The translations under genes and the position numbers were made by a program. Under the pieces are notes generated by a model, which saw nothing but the letters and a program-made list of their open reading frames with translations, did no database searches and was not told the origin of the DNA. DNA of 64,000 nucleotides from Branchiostoma floridae (Eukaryota; Chordata; Leptocardii; Amphioxiformes; Branchiostomatidae): assembly GCF_000003815.2 (NCBI RefSeq), contig NC_049983.1:7265413-7329412 (forward strand), written 5' to 3'. The stretch's first letter is position 1. The number at the start of each line of letters is the position of its first letter. This document shows, piece by piece, positions 23,701 through 36,600 of this stretch.

Positions 23701-26700
23701 TTTGAGTCCTTACCGTGATAGGAGTACCACCACACTGGGCATGAGTTCCTCACAGTGGGCTCCAAACTTGGCAAGGGCACTCACAGCAGCTGAGGAAATG
23801 GTAAATGATTATTCAATTATTTATCAATATATTTTTCTACAGAATGAATAAATTTTATCACAAACCATACAAATTGGCTTTGCAATTGAAGCAAATTTCA
23901 CTTCTGGGAATTACATTAGACAAGGAGAATCTATCGAATTCAACCTGACATCTCTCTATTTCTTTACAATGTATTTCATACATTCAACAGCCAGTAAGCG
24001 ACAGACAATGGGTGCAAAATATTCTTCCCTGCCCCCCACATGCCATTAGAGTACTTAACATGACTGTGAAAGAAGCAACTTTGTGGGTCTGTCCTCACTA
24101 GAAATCTACTGGTTGTAACACAGAGACGAGCCCCACCCCCCATACAATCCTCCATACCTGCGCGTACAGCTGCGTTCTCCAGTATCACCCTGTTGTAGAT
24201 GAAGCGGATGTACTTGGAGGGTGAGGGCATGCATGTGAAAGAATCAACTTTATGGGCGTGTCATCACTAGAAATCTACTGGTTGTAACGCAGAGACGAGC
24301 CCCACCCCCCATACAATTCTTCTTACCTGCGCGTACAGCAGCGTTCTCCAGTATCACCCTGTTGTAGATGAAGCGGATATACTTGGAAGGTGAGGGTGTG
24401 CGGGGTCCCTCTCTCCCCAGCAGGTGCAGGATCCTGGTAGCCAGCACGGTATGTTCACAGTCCTCTATAAACTCGCACAGGTGGGCCAACCCCGCCTCCT
24501 TCGCTTCTGGGTTCTCCTCGATTATCCCGATGAGCGAGTCCACGATCGCCCGCTTGTAATCGAAGCCGCCCTGCGAGGAATTGGAGGAGTTCTGAATGCA
24601 GTGTGGGGCGGAGAGAAAGACGGCGGAGAGAAGATTGGAAAAGCGAGGAAGAGCGAGACAAAAACAAACAAACAGGGCAGCCAAGAAAAGGGAGGGTTTC
24701 AGTTAAGTTCATACAAAACACTGATAAAAAAAGGATAAAAAATAAAATTGACAGGATGAGTAGAGCTTACAGGCAGTTTTTGACATTGCGAGACGGAAAT
24801 GCAGCGGCCATCTACATGTACATGTACAAAATGTAGCATGCAGCAATGCCAGGCTGGAACAAAAGATGCCGTCAGAGGCAAACCAATGAAACTCAGACGA
24901 AAAGCAACAACACGATACACCACATAAAAGCAGCGCAAGCTGAAAAGTATATTATCTTAGAAACCCAATATGTACAATGAATGGAATACAGGGTTGGGTA
25001 GTTCCAACTTTAATTTTTTTCTGTCTCAATAATTCTTCAGGAGCTCAGGCTTTTGATTTTCGTTGATAAATCTATCATTTCAAAGCTTACTTAATTATAA
25101 AATTTTCATCAATTTCATGTCATGAAGATCAGACGTTTTTGACAGTGACATTTTTGTCCTTCCTGACAAGCGAATTTCTGTAACTCGACAAAGGGATAGC
25201 CTGGGTATCAAGTACAGGCTCTTGTGTAATTGAACCGAATACTACATGTACATGTACAATGTATGTACAGTTAATGGTGTGCACACGAACACTGAGATAA
25301 ACCCGCCCATGAGAGGTGTTTGTGTTCCTACCTCATCCCTCAGCATGGAGGCCAGGAAGCTCATCAGCACACCATGTTTCCTGGGGAACTTCAGACACAG
25401 GGATCTGAAACATGCACAGAAATGCACTAAAGCATATACTTTTGAATATTATACATTGTACAGAATGACATACTTTTCCTTTAAGAAGGGCTAAAGGACT
25501 GACTGATCTGGACAGTCCAACTTGCTTGTGAGCTTGAGCTGCATATGTAGTAAAAATGTTCTTCATCAACATCAGCAACAGTTTAAGACTCAGATGTATG
25601 TTTATCGTAACTTATCAGGACTGGATATCAGTACAGAAAATTCATGAACAGGTCAGGTTCAGGTCCAACAAGCTAGCTACTGTACCTGATGGCCTGTACC
25701 ACAACGATCTTGAACTCATCAGAGATCTCCGACATGAAGGTGGAGATCTGCTTCATCAGTCGGTCCACACTGCTCTCACTACCCGTCTGGAACAAAGCAT
25801 GAAACATGATTTGTTTTAGTTACCTAAAATAGCTACAAATACTAAAATTAAGTACACATTTGTACAAGTACAAGGAAGCACCCAAATAAAGTCAAAGAAA
25901 GCATGTTCTCCAATGATCTGGGTGGTTAACGTTAAATACTTTGTTCTGTGATACTTTTTGCATTTTGCCGCCTTAGCGGCAAAATGCTCTGAGGCCAGAA
26001 TAGTGGGCGTTGTGATGAACGGACCTGTTCAATACTGTAAGTCCTGATTTTTTTCACTGTAATGTTATGTTCACTGTTTTCACGGTGACGACTGTAACGT
26101 GAACTTATCATTACCGATAAAAAATAATTCACAGACATTTTTCATGTGCACTTGCCTCGACAGTGAACATATAGTTCCGAGAACAAGTTCAATTTTCTCA
26201 GACCGTGAAAATTTGGTACCGTGAAGATAAAGTGATTTACAGTATCTGCTAAGAATTTGTATACTTCTTAAAAGCTCTGTCATAAGTCATTGTTTGTGGT
26301 CCGTAATTGCCCCTGATATTTCATTAAATTTAATAAATGAAGTATGATATTCCTTAGATTGGTGCAGCATATCATCAAATAATTGCTTAAACATTTAACC
26401 ATGCATTAGCAATTCATAAAGATGAAATGTTTTCCAAATAAATCGAATATATATACATAACACTTACATATAGCGTCCCAGAGGCCCTTGCAAATATTCA
26501 TAATTTGATCCGCGAAAACCCTCTGCAGTACGGCGATCCGTAAATTTCCCTACCATCTTCCCACACCCGCGGTACAAAAACTATCCGGTTCTAGAGGTAA
26601 AGTTACCCATCAAAATAAAGCAAGTTTCTTTTTCTTGTGATGTGTTTATTTTGCTTGTAAATTTTTAAAATGCCAGAAATTCGCCGGTGTAAGCGGGGAG

Positions 26701-27573
26701 GTCGGGTCTTCGGATCCTGCTTCCACACTTCCGGGAACCCCCACTTTACTGCGCTTGCGCTTCGCCGTCTTGTCAACTTGAAAGGATTTGTCGATCTTTA
26801 ATGATAAAAATCACCGAACGAATTTTATTTTTTCTTGTTTGCATTTCTATCCATAGTAGTCGCCGTTGTGATGGAGTGATGTTGAGATGAACGGACCTGT
26901 TCAATTCATGCCAAACATTTCTATACCTGTTAAAACGGGCTGTTTTTCAACACGTTCGCACTGGCGCAGTGGTTAAAGTTTACGCATTCTAAACCAATGC
27001 ACCCGGTTCGAATCCGAGGAGGTAGTTTTTTTTTTCCTTTTTACACCATTAAAATACTAATTTTTACATCCATTTGGCCACACCAATTTATTTCTTTGGT
27101 TAACGGATTCGCCGCTTGGTTTTTTTTGCCGAATAGAAATAAAAATTAAAAAAAAAAAAACTTAAAAATGCCGCGCAACAGAGCTCACTCAAAAACAGGC
27201 AGTGTAGTGAAATTTGCTGCACTTCACGCAAATTTTAACAGGTGGCGTCTAGATCTAGATTCAGGCACATATGTGAATCTCTCCATGCGCCAATATCAGG
27301 TTTAGTTACTCTGTTCTATTTATATGACATTCTAATAACTAGAAAAAAACGTTCACACACGCAAACATTGGCAAAATGCCAGCTTTTTAAAAGCACTTGT
27401 TTTTTTATGGTCATTTCTTTTTAGGTAGACAGTTTCTTTGCCTATATCACCAAATATGCTTTGTCCTTGACACCAAGATAGAAACAGGGCTAGAAGAAAA
27501 AAACTACAATGGATACTACATGCAATATTAATCAGGTAAAAGTTTGGCCCCGAGGTCTTGTTTTTTGGCCGAA

Positions 27574-27614
<41 letters not shown>

Positions 27615-30600
27615 TGAGTAGAGTAGTGATGGCCAGAGTAGCGATACTACGGTTCACATCAGTGATCAGGTTCTCCAAGTCCAGGTTACAGGCTGCCACA
27701 GCTGCGGGGTGTTTCATCGCAACCTGGGTAAGCACAATACAGACGTGTTAAAATCTTTTCTACAAGAATCTGCAGTTGATTTCATAAAACTCAGAAAAAC
27801 AAAGACTTTATTCTTAGCATTAGTGTTCAATTTTCTACAGATGAAAAAAATGAAATTCTAAACCAAACTTGACTGAAAAGATTTTCCTACTTTGTTCAGT
27901 GTCCTGACCGCAGCAAACCGCAGGGTGGGTTTGGGAGAACTGCAGAACAACTGCAACACTACAGGGGGTAGAAAATAGCTATTATCAATAAAATATTCTG
28001 TGTACTGCTGGTAGAACTATACAATCAAAATGTAACATCTTAACATAATTCTTTCTTACATCTTTCTTACACATATGAAGCAAAAATACACAAGCAGCTT
28101 ATAACAGGAGAACCACACTAGACAGCAATTCAAAATTCTTTTCCCAAACAATTTTGTGTTTTGGTATATTTGTAATAGCCAGAAACGAGCCAGTGCAATG
28201 GCCAAGTGAGCAGTGTTTACTTTGAAGAAGCTCCATCTTAAGATTGGAATTCCGTTTTTCCCATTTTGAAATGGGCTTATATTTTCAATATAAAAGCACT
28301 TGGTGCAAAGTCTTTACATATGATTGACAAGTATGATGTACAGTTGTGAAATATGATAATAACTTTCATGAATATTCATTTTGAAAATTTTCTTCCTGCA
28401 GGAATTCCTGCAGGAAGCGTTTTTCCTGCAGGAATTCCTGCAGGAAGCGTTTTTCTTGCAGGAATGCTGCAGGCATTCCTGCAGAAATTCCTGCAAGAGA
28501 AAGGTAAATTCCTGCAGGAAGAATGTTTCCTGCAGGAATTTCTGCAGGAATGGCCTTGACAATGACAGGAAGCATTCTTTATGCATTTAATTTTGTTTTG
28601 AAACAATGCATTAGATTTCATTAGATGTTTCAGACTTGACTTTAACTATGTATATAAAACAGATATATAATGGAGGCATTTTTTATTGTTTTGTTTTCCT
28701 AGTTTTATTGACTGTTGCTGGAGATGCCTGGCATTAGAAATAACTGACCTATGAATGAACTTCACTTCAAGAAAATGCATTTCCTTCAGTGGCTACTCAT
28801 ATTTTTCAGAAGTACAGAAGCTTGGGCATGGTTACTTCTTTCATTTTTTTCTTTAATTCTTTAACATCACCACTTAGGGTTTATTAGTATCTAAGCCAAT
28901 TTGATTGTACATGTAGGTGCAAGTCAGGAACATAAACACAAAATTCATAAATTTCATGACAGGCCTAAGCTTCCCTTAAAAGTATAAATTCAATTATTGT
29001 AAATTGCACATGTACTGTAAGGGTAGGGTGCCCTAATAGGATAATCATTGGAGTCCATAAGAAAAGTACTGTACAATGAAAGTACAGTACTTTTAGTTAC
29101 ATGTTGTGTAAAAACCTTTATCCTATTATCAGTGCCAACCTGATGAAATTATTTTCGGAACTTCCAGTAACTATTTACTGAATTCTAAACTGTAGTAAAT
29201 CAAATGATACATTCAGTTGGTGGAAAAGTAGATGACATGAACCGCCTTGTTTGCCATGCTGATAGCTGGTGTTTGGGTTATAGAAACCAACCACTGGCGG
29301 CTTTATCTCATGATGCACCCCTCAGGGTAAAACATTGATCCTTTATTAGCATATAGCCAGGTGGCATTCACCAGTCATATTTTATGTTAGTTATGACACT
29401 GTAACACAATATTAGAAGTGTCCCGAGCCGGGTGCGTGGACACCTAGAAATTCATTAAACACTGGTGCTAAATGAATCTTATTTATTAGGTTTTTGATAC
29501 CTACTGGACAGCTGTGTTTAATGAAGTTCTAAGTGCCCAATAGAAAATAATAATCAACCGTCACCAGATCAGATCACAGAACATTGATCAATCAGAACAA
29601 CACCCTGTCCTCATCTGGAACTCTTTACATGCTCTAAAATCCTTGAGATTGGGACAAAGGCCTTTTTATCACAAGAGTGTGATATTATCACCTCCCCTCC
29701 CCTTTCTCACCTATCTTTAGAGAAGTCATTATATAATCTCCTTTGCACCTACATGAAGGTGTTTAAAGCCAGCAACAACAATGCGTGTATTGATTTATAA
29801 TGACAGGTAATTAGAGACTGAAGTGAATGGTAGCTGCCTTATTCAGTGCCTCCACTGGTGTATAGAACAGGTCAGTATTTAACACTGCATAGAAGACTAA
29901 AGTTTACCCAAAGAGGTTTAACTACCTTGTAGATCACCAAGGAGTTTAGAATTCTCTGATCTCACTGACCTAACCTAGGTTTTACAGCAACCTTGGAATA
30001 GATATAATTTTTTACTATTTGCCTTTCAATTGGTAATCTTTTACTCTTGTCTTGGCTACCTTAGGTCTCTTGTTTAAGCAAGGGGCTTTTATCTTGGTTT
30101 CAGACAAAAAGTTCCTGATGATGGGTTTGAAGGCTGATACTGATAGCCAGAATAAAGCTACCATTCCAGAATGGCTATCAGTATCACATCAAAATATATA
30201 CCACAGGCCTTCTACTCTTCAAAATCAACCAGGAAAGTTTGCCAACACGGAGGGTATTGATATGTAAAATTTGGGGTCCTGGAGTATCTTGCAAATACAA
30301 GCAATTTTTGTACTATAGAGCCAGGCGTTGAAAAGCAGAAAGGCCCACAAAATAACAACAAACTTTTTGATAACCAAACTTATTGATAACCTGGGCTTTA
30401 TCTGGTCCAAAGAACCATTATCTTTTTGACTATTAATAAACTTGAAGCCCGCTATGAAGCTGTTTACCAGTATGATTCATTATAAGCCAGAAGGCCGACA
30501 TAACCGCATTCCTCTGGAACAAAGAATTTGCCAATACTGTAACTTGAATAAGATAGAGGATGAGTGTCACTTTATTGTTTACTGTACTTTATACAACAAC

Positions 30601-33600
30601 AAAAGAAACGTCCTCTTTGAAAATATACAAGATATGTTCCCTATTTCCAATACTTGAATACCACGGAAAAAAATTCATATTTCTCATGCAATTAGATCAA
30701 CCATACATTATTGATTCCATCTGTACTTATATTTATAACTGTTTTAAGAGGTGAGAAGAAGTTGAACTTGTAAATACTGGAATGTATTAGTATTTGTAGA
30801 GGTGACAAGATACCTTTTTTTTAATCAAAATTGTACATTATCACTAGCGCTACAATCTGTACTTAGCTTGTTTGAGCACAAATGTACAATCAAGGTCATT
30901 GATTCATTATATAGAAACAACAGGCAAAAGTTTGTTCCAGAGATTATTTGTAGTTTCCAAATCCTATTACATGGGCCTGTATATAAGGCACTCACTTTCC
31001 TCTTTTTGGTAATTATGCACATTGTTATGCAGGTTCAAAGGAGGTCAGTTATTGTTAAGGCATGCTTCCCAATTAGCAAGTTGAATTAGCAAGTCCCACA
31101 GGGACTGTCCCAAAGCACTGGATGGAAAGATTCAGAACACCTCCCTGAGATCAAGGAGGTTGCTTCTTGCTGAGATATTTCTATACTGAACTGCTTTTGA
31201 GCCAGATTAGAACTAGAAGAACTTCAAAATTGCAGAAACCTGAAAATTCACTTCTGGGATAGATTACAGGATTCGAATGGTTAAACCAGATCGGCAAATT
31301 AAGGAGTAATAAAAGCTCCTTGATCTCACCAACTTGATCTGGCCCTCTTTCAACCTCCTTGATCTGGCTCAACACTTTTGTTTTGAACTGCCAACTAATG
31401 GAAATCTTAGAATTCAGAAAAATGGTAAATTAGGTAGTGCTCTGCATTGCACTTTAGCCAACCTCTCACTTTACATAATATAATATAATATTATATACCA
31501 TTGAAGCTTGGATCCAGGTTACATCCAGGTATGTGACGTCATACTTTGTGGCGTCACCCAGGAAAATAAAAGTTTTTAGATAATAATCTTATATTTAGGC
31601 CATGTTTCTGAATCAAAAATTTTTTTGAAACAGGATGTGTTTGAAGGCACTTGAAAGGCCATGAAAGAATGTAGCTTCTTACGGTTGCATAAGATAGTAT
31701 TGTCAGCCTGCAAGATCCGCTTGGAGATTCTGATCATGATAGACAAAGAAGCACAGTGCAAATGACACAGTAGGGTTCGGAGGACACCAACTGACTAGTC
31801 TAATTAGTCTGTTCTGTCAACTTTTAGCTTGAGTGGTAAATGTGTTGGGTTCATGAGCTGGCGGGCCCAGGTTAAAATCCTGGGAGCCAGGCACAAATTT
31901 TTCTCTTGTGTTTCAGAAGTGTAAGGTTGTGAAGGACGTTGCACTTCTGTGAGGGCCTGCATGCCTTTTTCCGTTAAGTGTTACGAGCCATTTTAATTTA
32001 CCGTTAATCGTTACCGACCCACTCTAATTCACCGTTAAGCGTTATCGGTATATTCTTCGTAAAGCGTATTGGTCGTTTTAATTCCACGTTAATCGTTACT
32101 TGTTATCCCGAATTCACCGTTAAGCATTACCAAGAAATTCTTCGTAACAAGTTATACCCACGAAGTCAAATGCCAGATAGAGCCCCTGAAAATGCAGGAA
32201 ATGGTGTTTCAAAGGGTCCAGATTTCAAAATTTCTCTGAGCCTCCCGGCCGCTTCGGGTAAAAATATGTTGCGGAAGCGTCGCCCCTCCCCCTCCCAAAA
32301 AACCTTTTCACTCAAACAGATTTCAGTGTCCAACTTAGCATAGTTTCCGGCAAAATTTTCTCATCGAATGCAGAAAATGAGGTTTCTCCAGACCTCCCTT
32401 GCAACGGCTTGTGGCTTTGGTGCTCACGACGACCTGGCGAAAACATGTTTCAGGGGCGTTGGCCCAAAAAATTTTCTCTTTAATAAAATGTCATTTGATT
32501 TACCTTCGTTGGCCAGCAAAATTTGTCCTTCAAAATGCAGTAAATGGCGTTTCAGACGGTCCAGACTTTTAAATTTCCCCGGACTTGTCTGGCAATTTCT
32601 CGTGCCGTCCGAGCTTGAAATGGTAAAAATATGTCGGAGGCCGGAGGTCAATTGCTACAACCATGTGTAATTTTGATGAAAATTTCATTATTCTGTCAGC
32701 AAAATTTGCCGGAAAATGCAGGAAATAGCATTTCAGAGGGCCATGATTTTAAAAAATTTCCCAGGGAGCATACCCCCTACCCCCATACGATGCGTTGCGC
32801 CTTCGGCGCTCCATGTGCTGAAAATTTTGTCAGCAATAGTCCCCCCCAGCCTACAAGAAACTTGCTGTTGCCGCCTCTGGTGGGAGCACTGACCCAGGGA
32901 AGCAAACGTCATAGACACAGCAGACATTGTCCCTGTCATTCCTCCGGGCTCTGGGCACCTTTTCCTTCTCACAATGCCATTATTCTGATATTTTCAACCA
33001 TCGAGGTAACCTAGCTTAGCGCCGTACAAAGAGGAACGAACGTCAATGTTTACTGTCATGCTTTGTAACCCCTCCTGAATTTACCGTTAAGCGTTACCGG
33101 ACCTTCTGAATTTACCGTTAAGCATTACCGGGCCTCCTGAATTCACCGTTAAGCGTTACCAAGAACCCCCCATGCAGACCCTCTTCTGTGTCAGTGGGAA
33201 AGGTCACATTACCATGCATCCCTTTTTCTGAACTGAACTGGTTTTAGCCTTGGTACCAGTTTGCATCATAAGGCAAAATACAAACTGTTTAAAACTGTCT
33301 TGTTTTTTTTTGCATCACAGGGCTTGAAAGTCATTTTTGCATGCACCTTAGGCTGAGTAGCCTGTGTTTACACAATCTAGCGCTGGCTGGGGTTAATGAC
33401 CCCTCCTAGGGCAGCAGCAATACTATAGGGCCGGCCGCTAGGAGCGCGATTTTAGTCAGGCTAGTAGCCTCCTTCACCGGCCTTTTTGGGAAGCTTGGCG
33501 TTTTTTTTTTTCGGTGGGGGGGGGGGGGGGGTCGATTCGCGATNNNNNNNNNNNNNNNNNNNNNNNNNNNNNNNNNNNNNNNNNNNNNNNNNNNNNNNNN

Positions 33601-36600
33601 NNNNNNNNNNNNNNNNNNNNNNNNNNNNNNNNNNNNNNNNNNNAATTTTCAACAAGAGGAAGCAAGCCCCTGGCTTTCTTAGGCCCAATTTTAAACTTTA
33701 TGAAATATTCTCTGGAACAAAAATGCAAGTGTTAATCTTATGATGGTCATAATATGACCAAACAGATCAAACAAATCTCAAGTTGCTGACCAAGGAGCTT
33801 TCATTCTTTGCCACGTTCAACTTGGTACTGCATTTACAAGATATCATTGCATGCAGGAGCATTCGAATAGAGCAGTTTTCATTTGATGAAAACACCCATG
33901 TGTGAACAGCCGTAATGGCTCTGTCGGCACAACTGTTGAACATGTCATGGTCAACTTGGACCCCATTCAAATGAAAAAATACAAGTGAGTTAAATGAGGA
34001 ATCCGATTAAAGCTTTCTGTTGGATTAAAAAAATGCGTTCACATTTAATCGGATTAAACTCAAACTTGCGACCACGACCACCCCGAGTCGGGCACACGTC
34101 GTGCTTCCAAAATGTTGCCAGACTACCTCATAATTTTGAAGGATTTAGTGACATTGATATTATATATGATAACTGTTGAGAAATTGGCTGGCTTTTGATG
34201 CGTCGACAGTCAACAAGAACATGGCGCTTGTGAGGTCATACAGGTTGAACTGGGGGTAGAAATGTTGCACGGGGTGTGATTATACTCTACATTTAACTGT
34301 AGTACAAAATGTAAATGTATATGTTGAAAAAGTTGCATGAATAGGAGAAACTACTACTAAAACGTTTGTTGCATACTTTTTTGCCGGTGTGTAGCACTCC
34401 TATCTTAGTGTCATTGATTTAGATATGAATTATAAGGCCATTCCTGCAGAAATTCCTGCAGGAAACATTCTTCCTGCAGGAATTTACCTTTCTCCTGCAG
34501 GAATTTCTGCAGGAATGCCTGCAGCATTCCTGCAGGAAAAACGCTTCCTGCAGGAATTCCTGCAGGAAAAACGCTTCCTGCAGGAATTCCTGCAGGAATT
34601 CCTGCAGGAAGAAAATTTTCAAAATGAATATTCATGAAAGTTATTATCATGTTTCACAACTGTGCATCATACTTGTCAATCATATGTAAAGACTTTGCAC
34701 CAAGTGCTTTTATATTGAAAATATTAGCACATTTCAAAATGGGAAAAACGGAATTCCAATCTTAAGATGGAGCTTCTTTTTGAATCCTGTTGATCGCGAT
34801 TTTGCTACCCAGCTTAGTCATACAAGACTTCACATGTAAAAGAGATACATACTGCTTTCTCCTTTATCACTAAACCCACAACACTGCCAGTGGACTAACA
34901 CCTGCAGTGCCGTAGTTATTGCACAATATTGTGTGGCAAAGGTACTTTGAATCCGGAGAGTGCCATGCAGCATGTATGATGTAAGGAAGACTTTTTAATA
35001 CCCAGACGTACCAGAGATAGCTGGAGCCAGTTCCCGAGCGCTGGTGTTTGGCATGTTCACGATGGCATGGGCGGCCTCGTAGATCACCAGCTCGCTCTTG
35101 TGGCGCAGACAGGTCTCGATGAAGTCGAACAGCGGGCTGTCTCGCCCCTCAGACTCTTCCTCCAACAGTTTGGTCGCAATGCGAATCTGTGGATACAGAA
35201 GATAATCTTAAAACAATGCTCACAAATTGGGGTGGGTACAGAAAGTTCAGGTACAGGTACAATCTGAACTTGAACCTGGACCTGATTTTTGAAGACTTGT
35301 GAATGGGCAATACTCAAAACAATGGTCCAATTTTCTACAAAAGAGTATCTGACTACCATTGGAATTTCTATGTTTCCAAAGTCATATCTGGTTGCTTGAG
35401 TAACTGTTTTTTGGCATATCTTGATAGCATTCATATCTCTGGATATCTAACCTTCATCAACGAATTAGAGGCATTTTTTTCCCCTCAAAGATGGACATGC
35501 TTACAAGCTTCTGAGGACAATGCATAATACAAGTCTTTAACAAAAAGTTTGGAGTTGCATCACATTTATAATTTGGAAGGTATACATTTGTATTTTTTAA
35601 ATTCAGGCTACGCTCTATGAATAAAAATGTGGAACAATATCCTTTCTTCCTTTCCAATTATGTTTCTTAAACCCTTGTCCTGCTGGCTTTCTATACCAAA
35701 ACTCGCCCCCACTGCTGGGGTTCCCAGACCCCTTTGAAACAAAGGGTACTAGTTTGATTTTCCTTATTTTTAGTTACTTTGCTTTACAATAACCCCATGA
35801 AGGTATATATCATTGTAAAGCTAACAATGTGTACTTTCAAGAAATGTTGCATATATCTACAATTTTATCAGTCATAAGGGTTTACAGTGGCAATAAAACA
35901 ATAAAACACACTTTTTCATTCAACTTTTGTACTCTCCTTTCATATCCTACAATTTAAGCGTGAATTTCTTGACTACAATCTATCTAAAGACTTCTGACAA
36001 CATTTCCTTGCCCATGTGAGAAAAAAAAATCATGCAGGTATTGCTACAGGTAAGTTAATGATTGGATATTGTCCTTGGTGCTGATTTGCATTTTCTGTCT
36101 AATCACTATTCCTTTAGTGTTGAATAAACTTCACTCTGACACTGTCTGGCAAGTGAAATAAAAGCTTGTTGTACCAATTCAAGCTTACAGTCTCTACTTT
36201 TCATGAGAGTCTATGTTAAGTTATGCGCACCAATTCTATTTATGAATAAAGTCATAAAAAGCAATAAAATGTAGATTAGTCCAGAATCTTTCACAATTAT
36301 CTCTAGAACACCAGTAAAAAAACTTATGACATCAGTACAAAGTTCCTTAAGAGTCCTGGGGACATGACAACGATACAAAGGAGGTGAGAAAATCAACAGG
36401 TATTGCTACAGGTAAGTTAATGATTGAATATTGTCCTTGGTGCTGAAGTGAGTATAGTCACTATTCTTGCAGTATTGAATAAACTTTGTTCTGACACTGT
36501 CTGGCAAGNNNNNNNNNNNNNNNNNNNNNNNNNNNNNNNNNNNNNNNNNNNNNNNNNNNNNNNNNNNNNNNNNNNNNNNNNNNNNNNNNNNNNNNNNNNN

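Larger units (their letters stand above)
28558..34433. other. Interior of the foldback-like element
   Basis: 28558-30420 shows no gene or bounded repeat. 30430-30905 is a LINE 3' fragment, 31824-31890 a tRNA-like relic, 31952-33182 a separate DNA element, and 33544-33643 a gap preceded by a G run. No transposase motif was found in any frame. Confidence 0.6.
28225..34778. mobile_element. 6.55 kb foldback-like DNA element with long terminal inverted repeats
   Basis: The ends 28225-28557 and 34434-34778 are inverted copies; by eye about six substitutions and one 12 bp indel separate them (about 98% identity). Both start AAGAAGCTCCATCTTAAG from outside. A 4 bp TTTG flanks each side (28221-28224 and 34779-34782). 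Each end carries an array of a 12 bp palindromic unit CCTGCAGGAATT. Long inverted ends with inner tandem repeats are the design of foldback elements. No transposase is visible in the 5.9 kb interior, which holds other insertions (LINE 3' fragment, the 31952 element, a gap). It sits in COPG intron 8, which would be only about 0.5 kb without it. Confidence 0.85.

Noticed and set aside
24158-24228. Alternative (mutually exclusive) exon 13 of COPG
   Set aside because: The copied segment lacks an AG acceptor and covers only the last part of the exon, so it cannot be spliced in as an exon.
22925-24684. Single-exon minus-strand genes over COPG exons 13-15
   Set aside because: These frames are COPG exons read through into introns; the spliced model explains the conserved parts.
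26951-27023. Functional tRNA gene
   Set aside because: A-box, B-box and anticodon arm are present but the acceptor stem does not pair; kept only as a tRNA-like relic.
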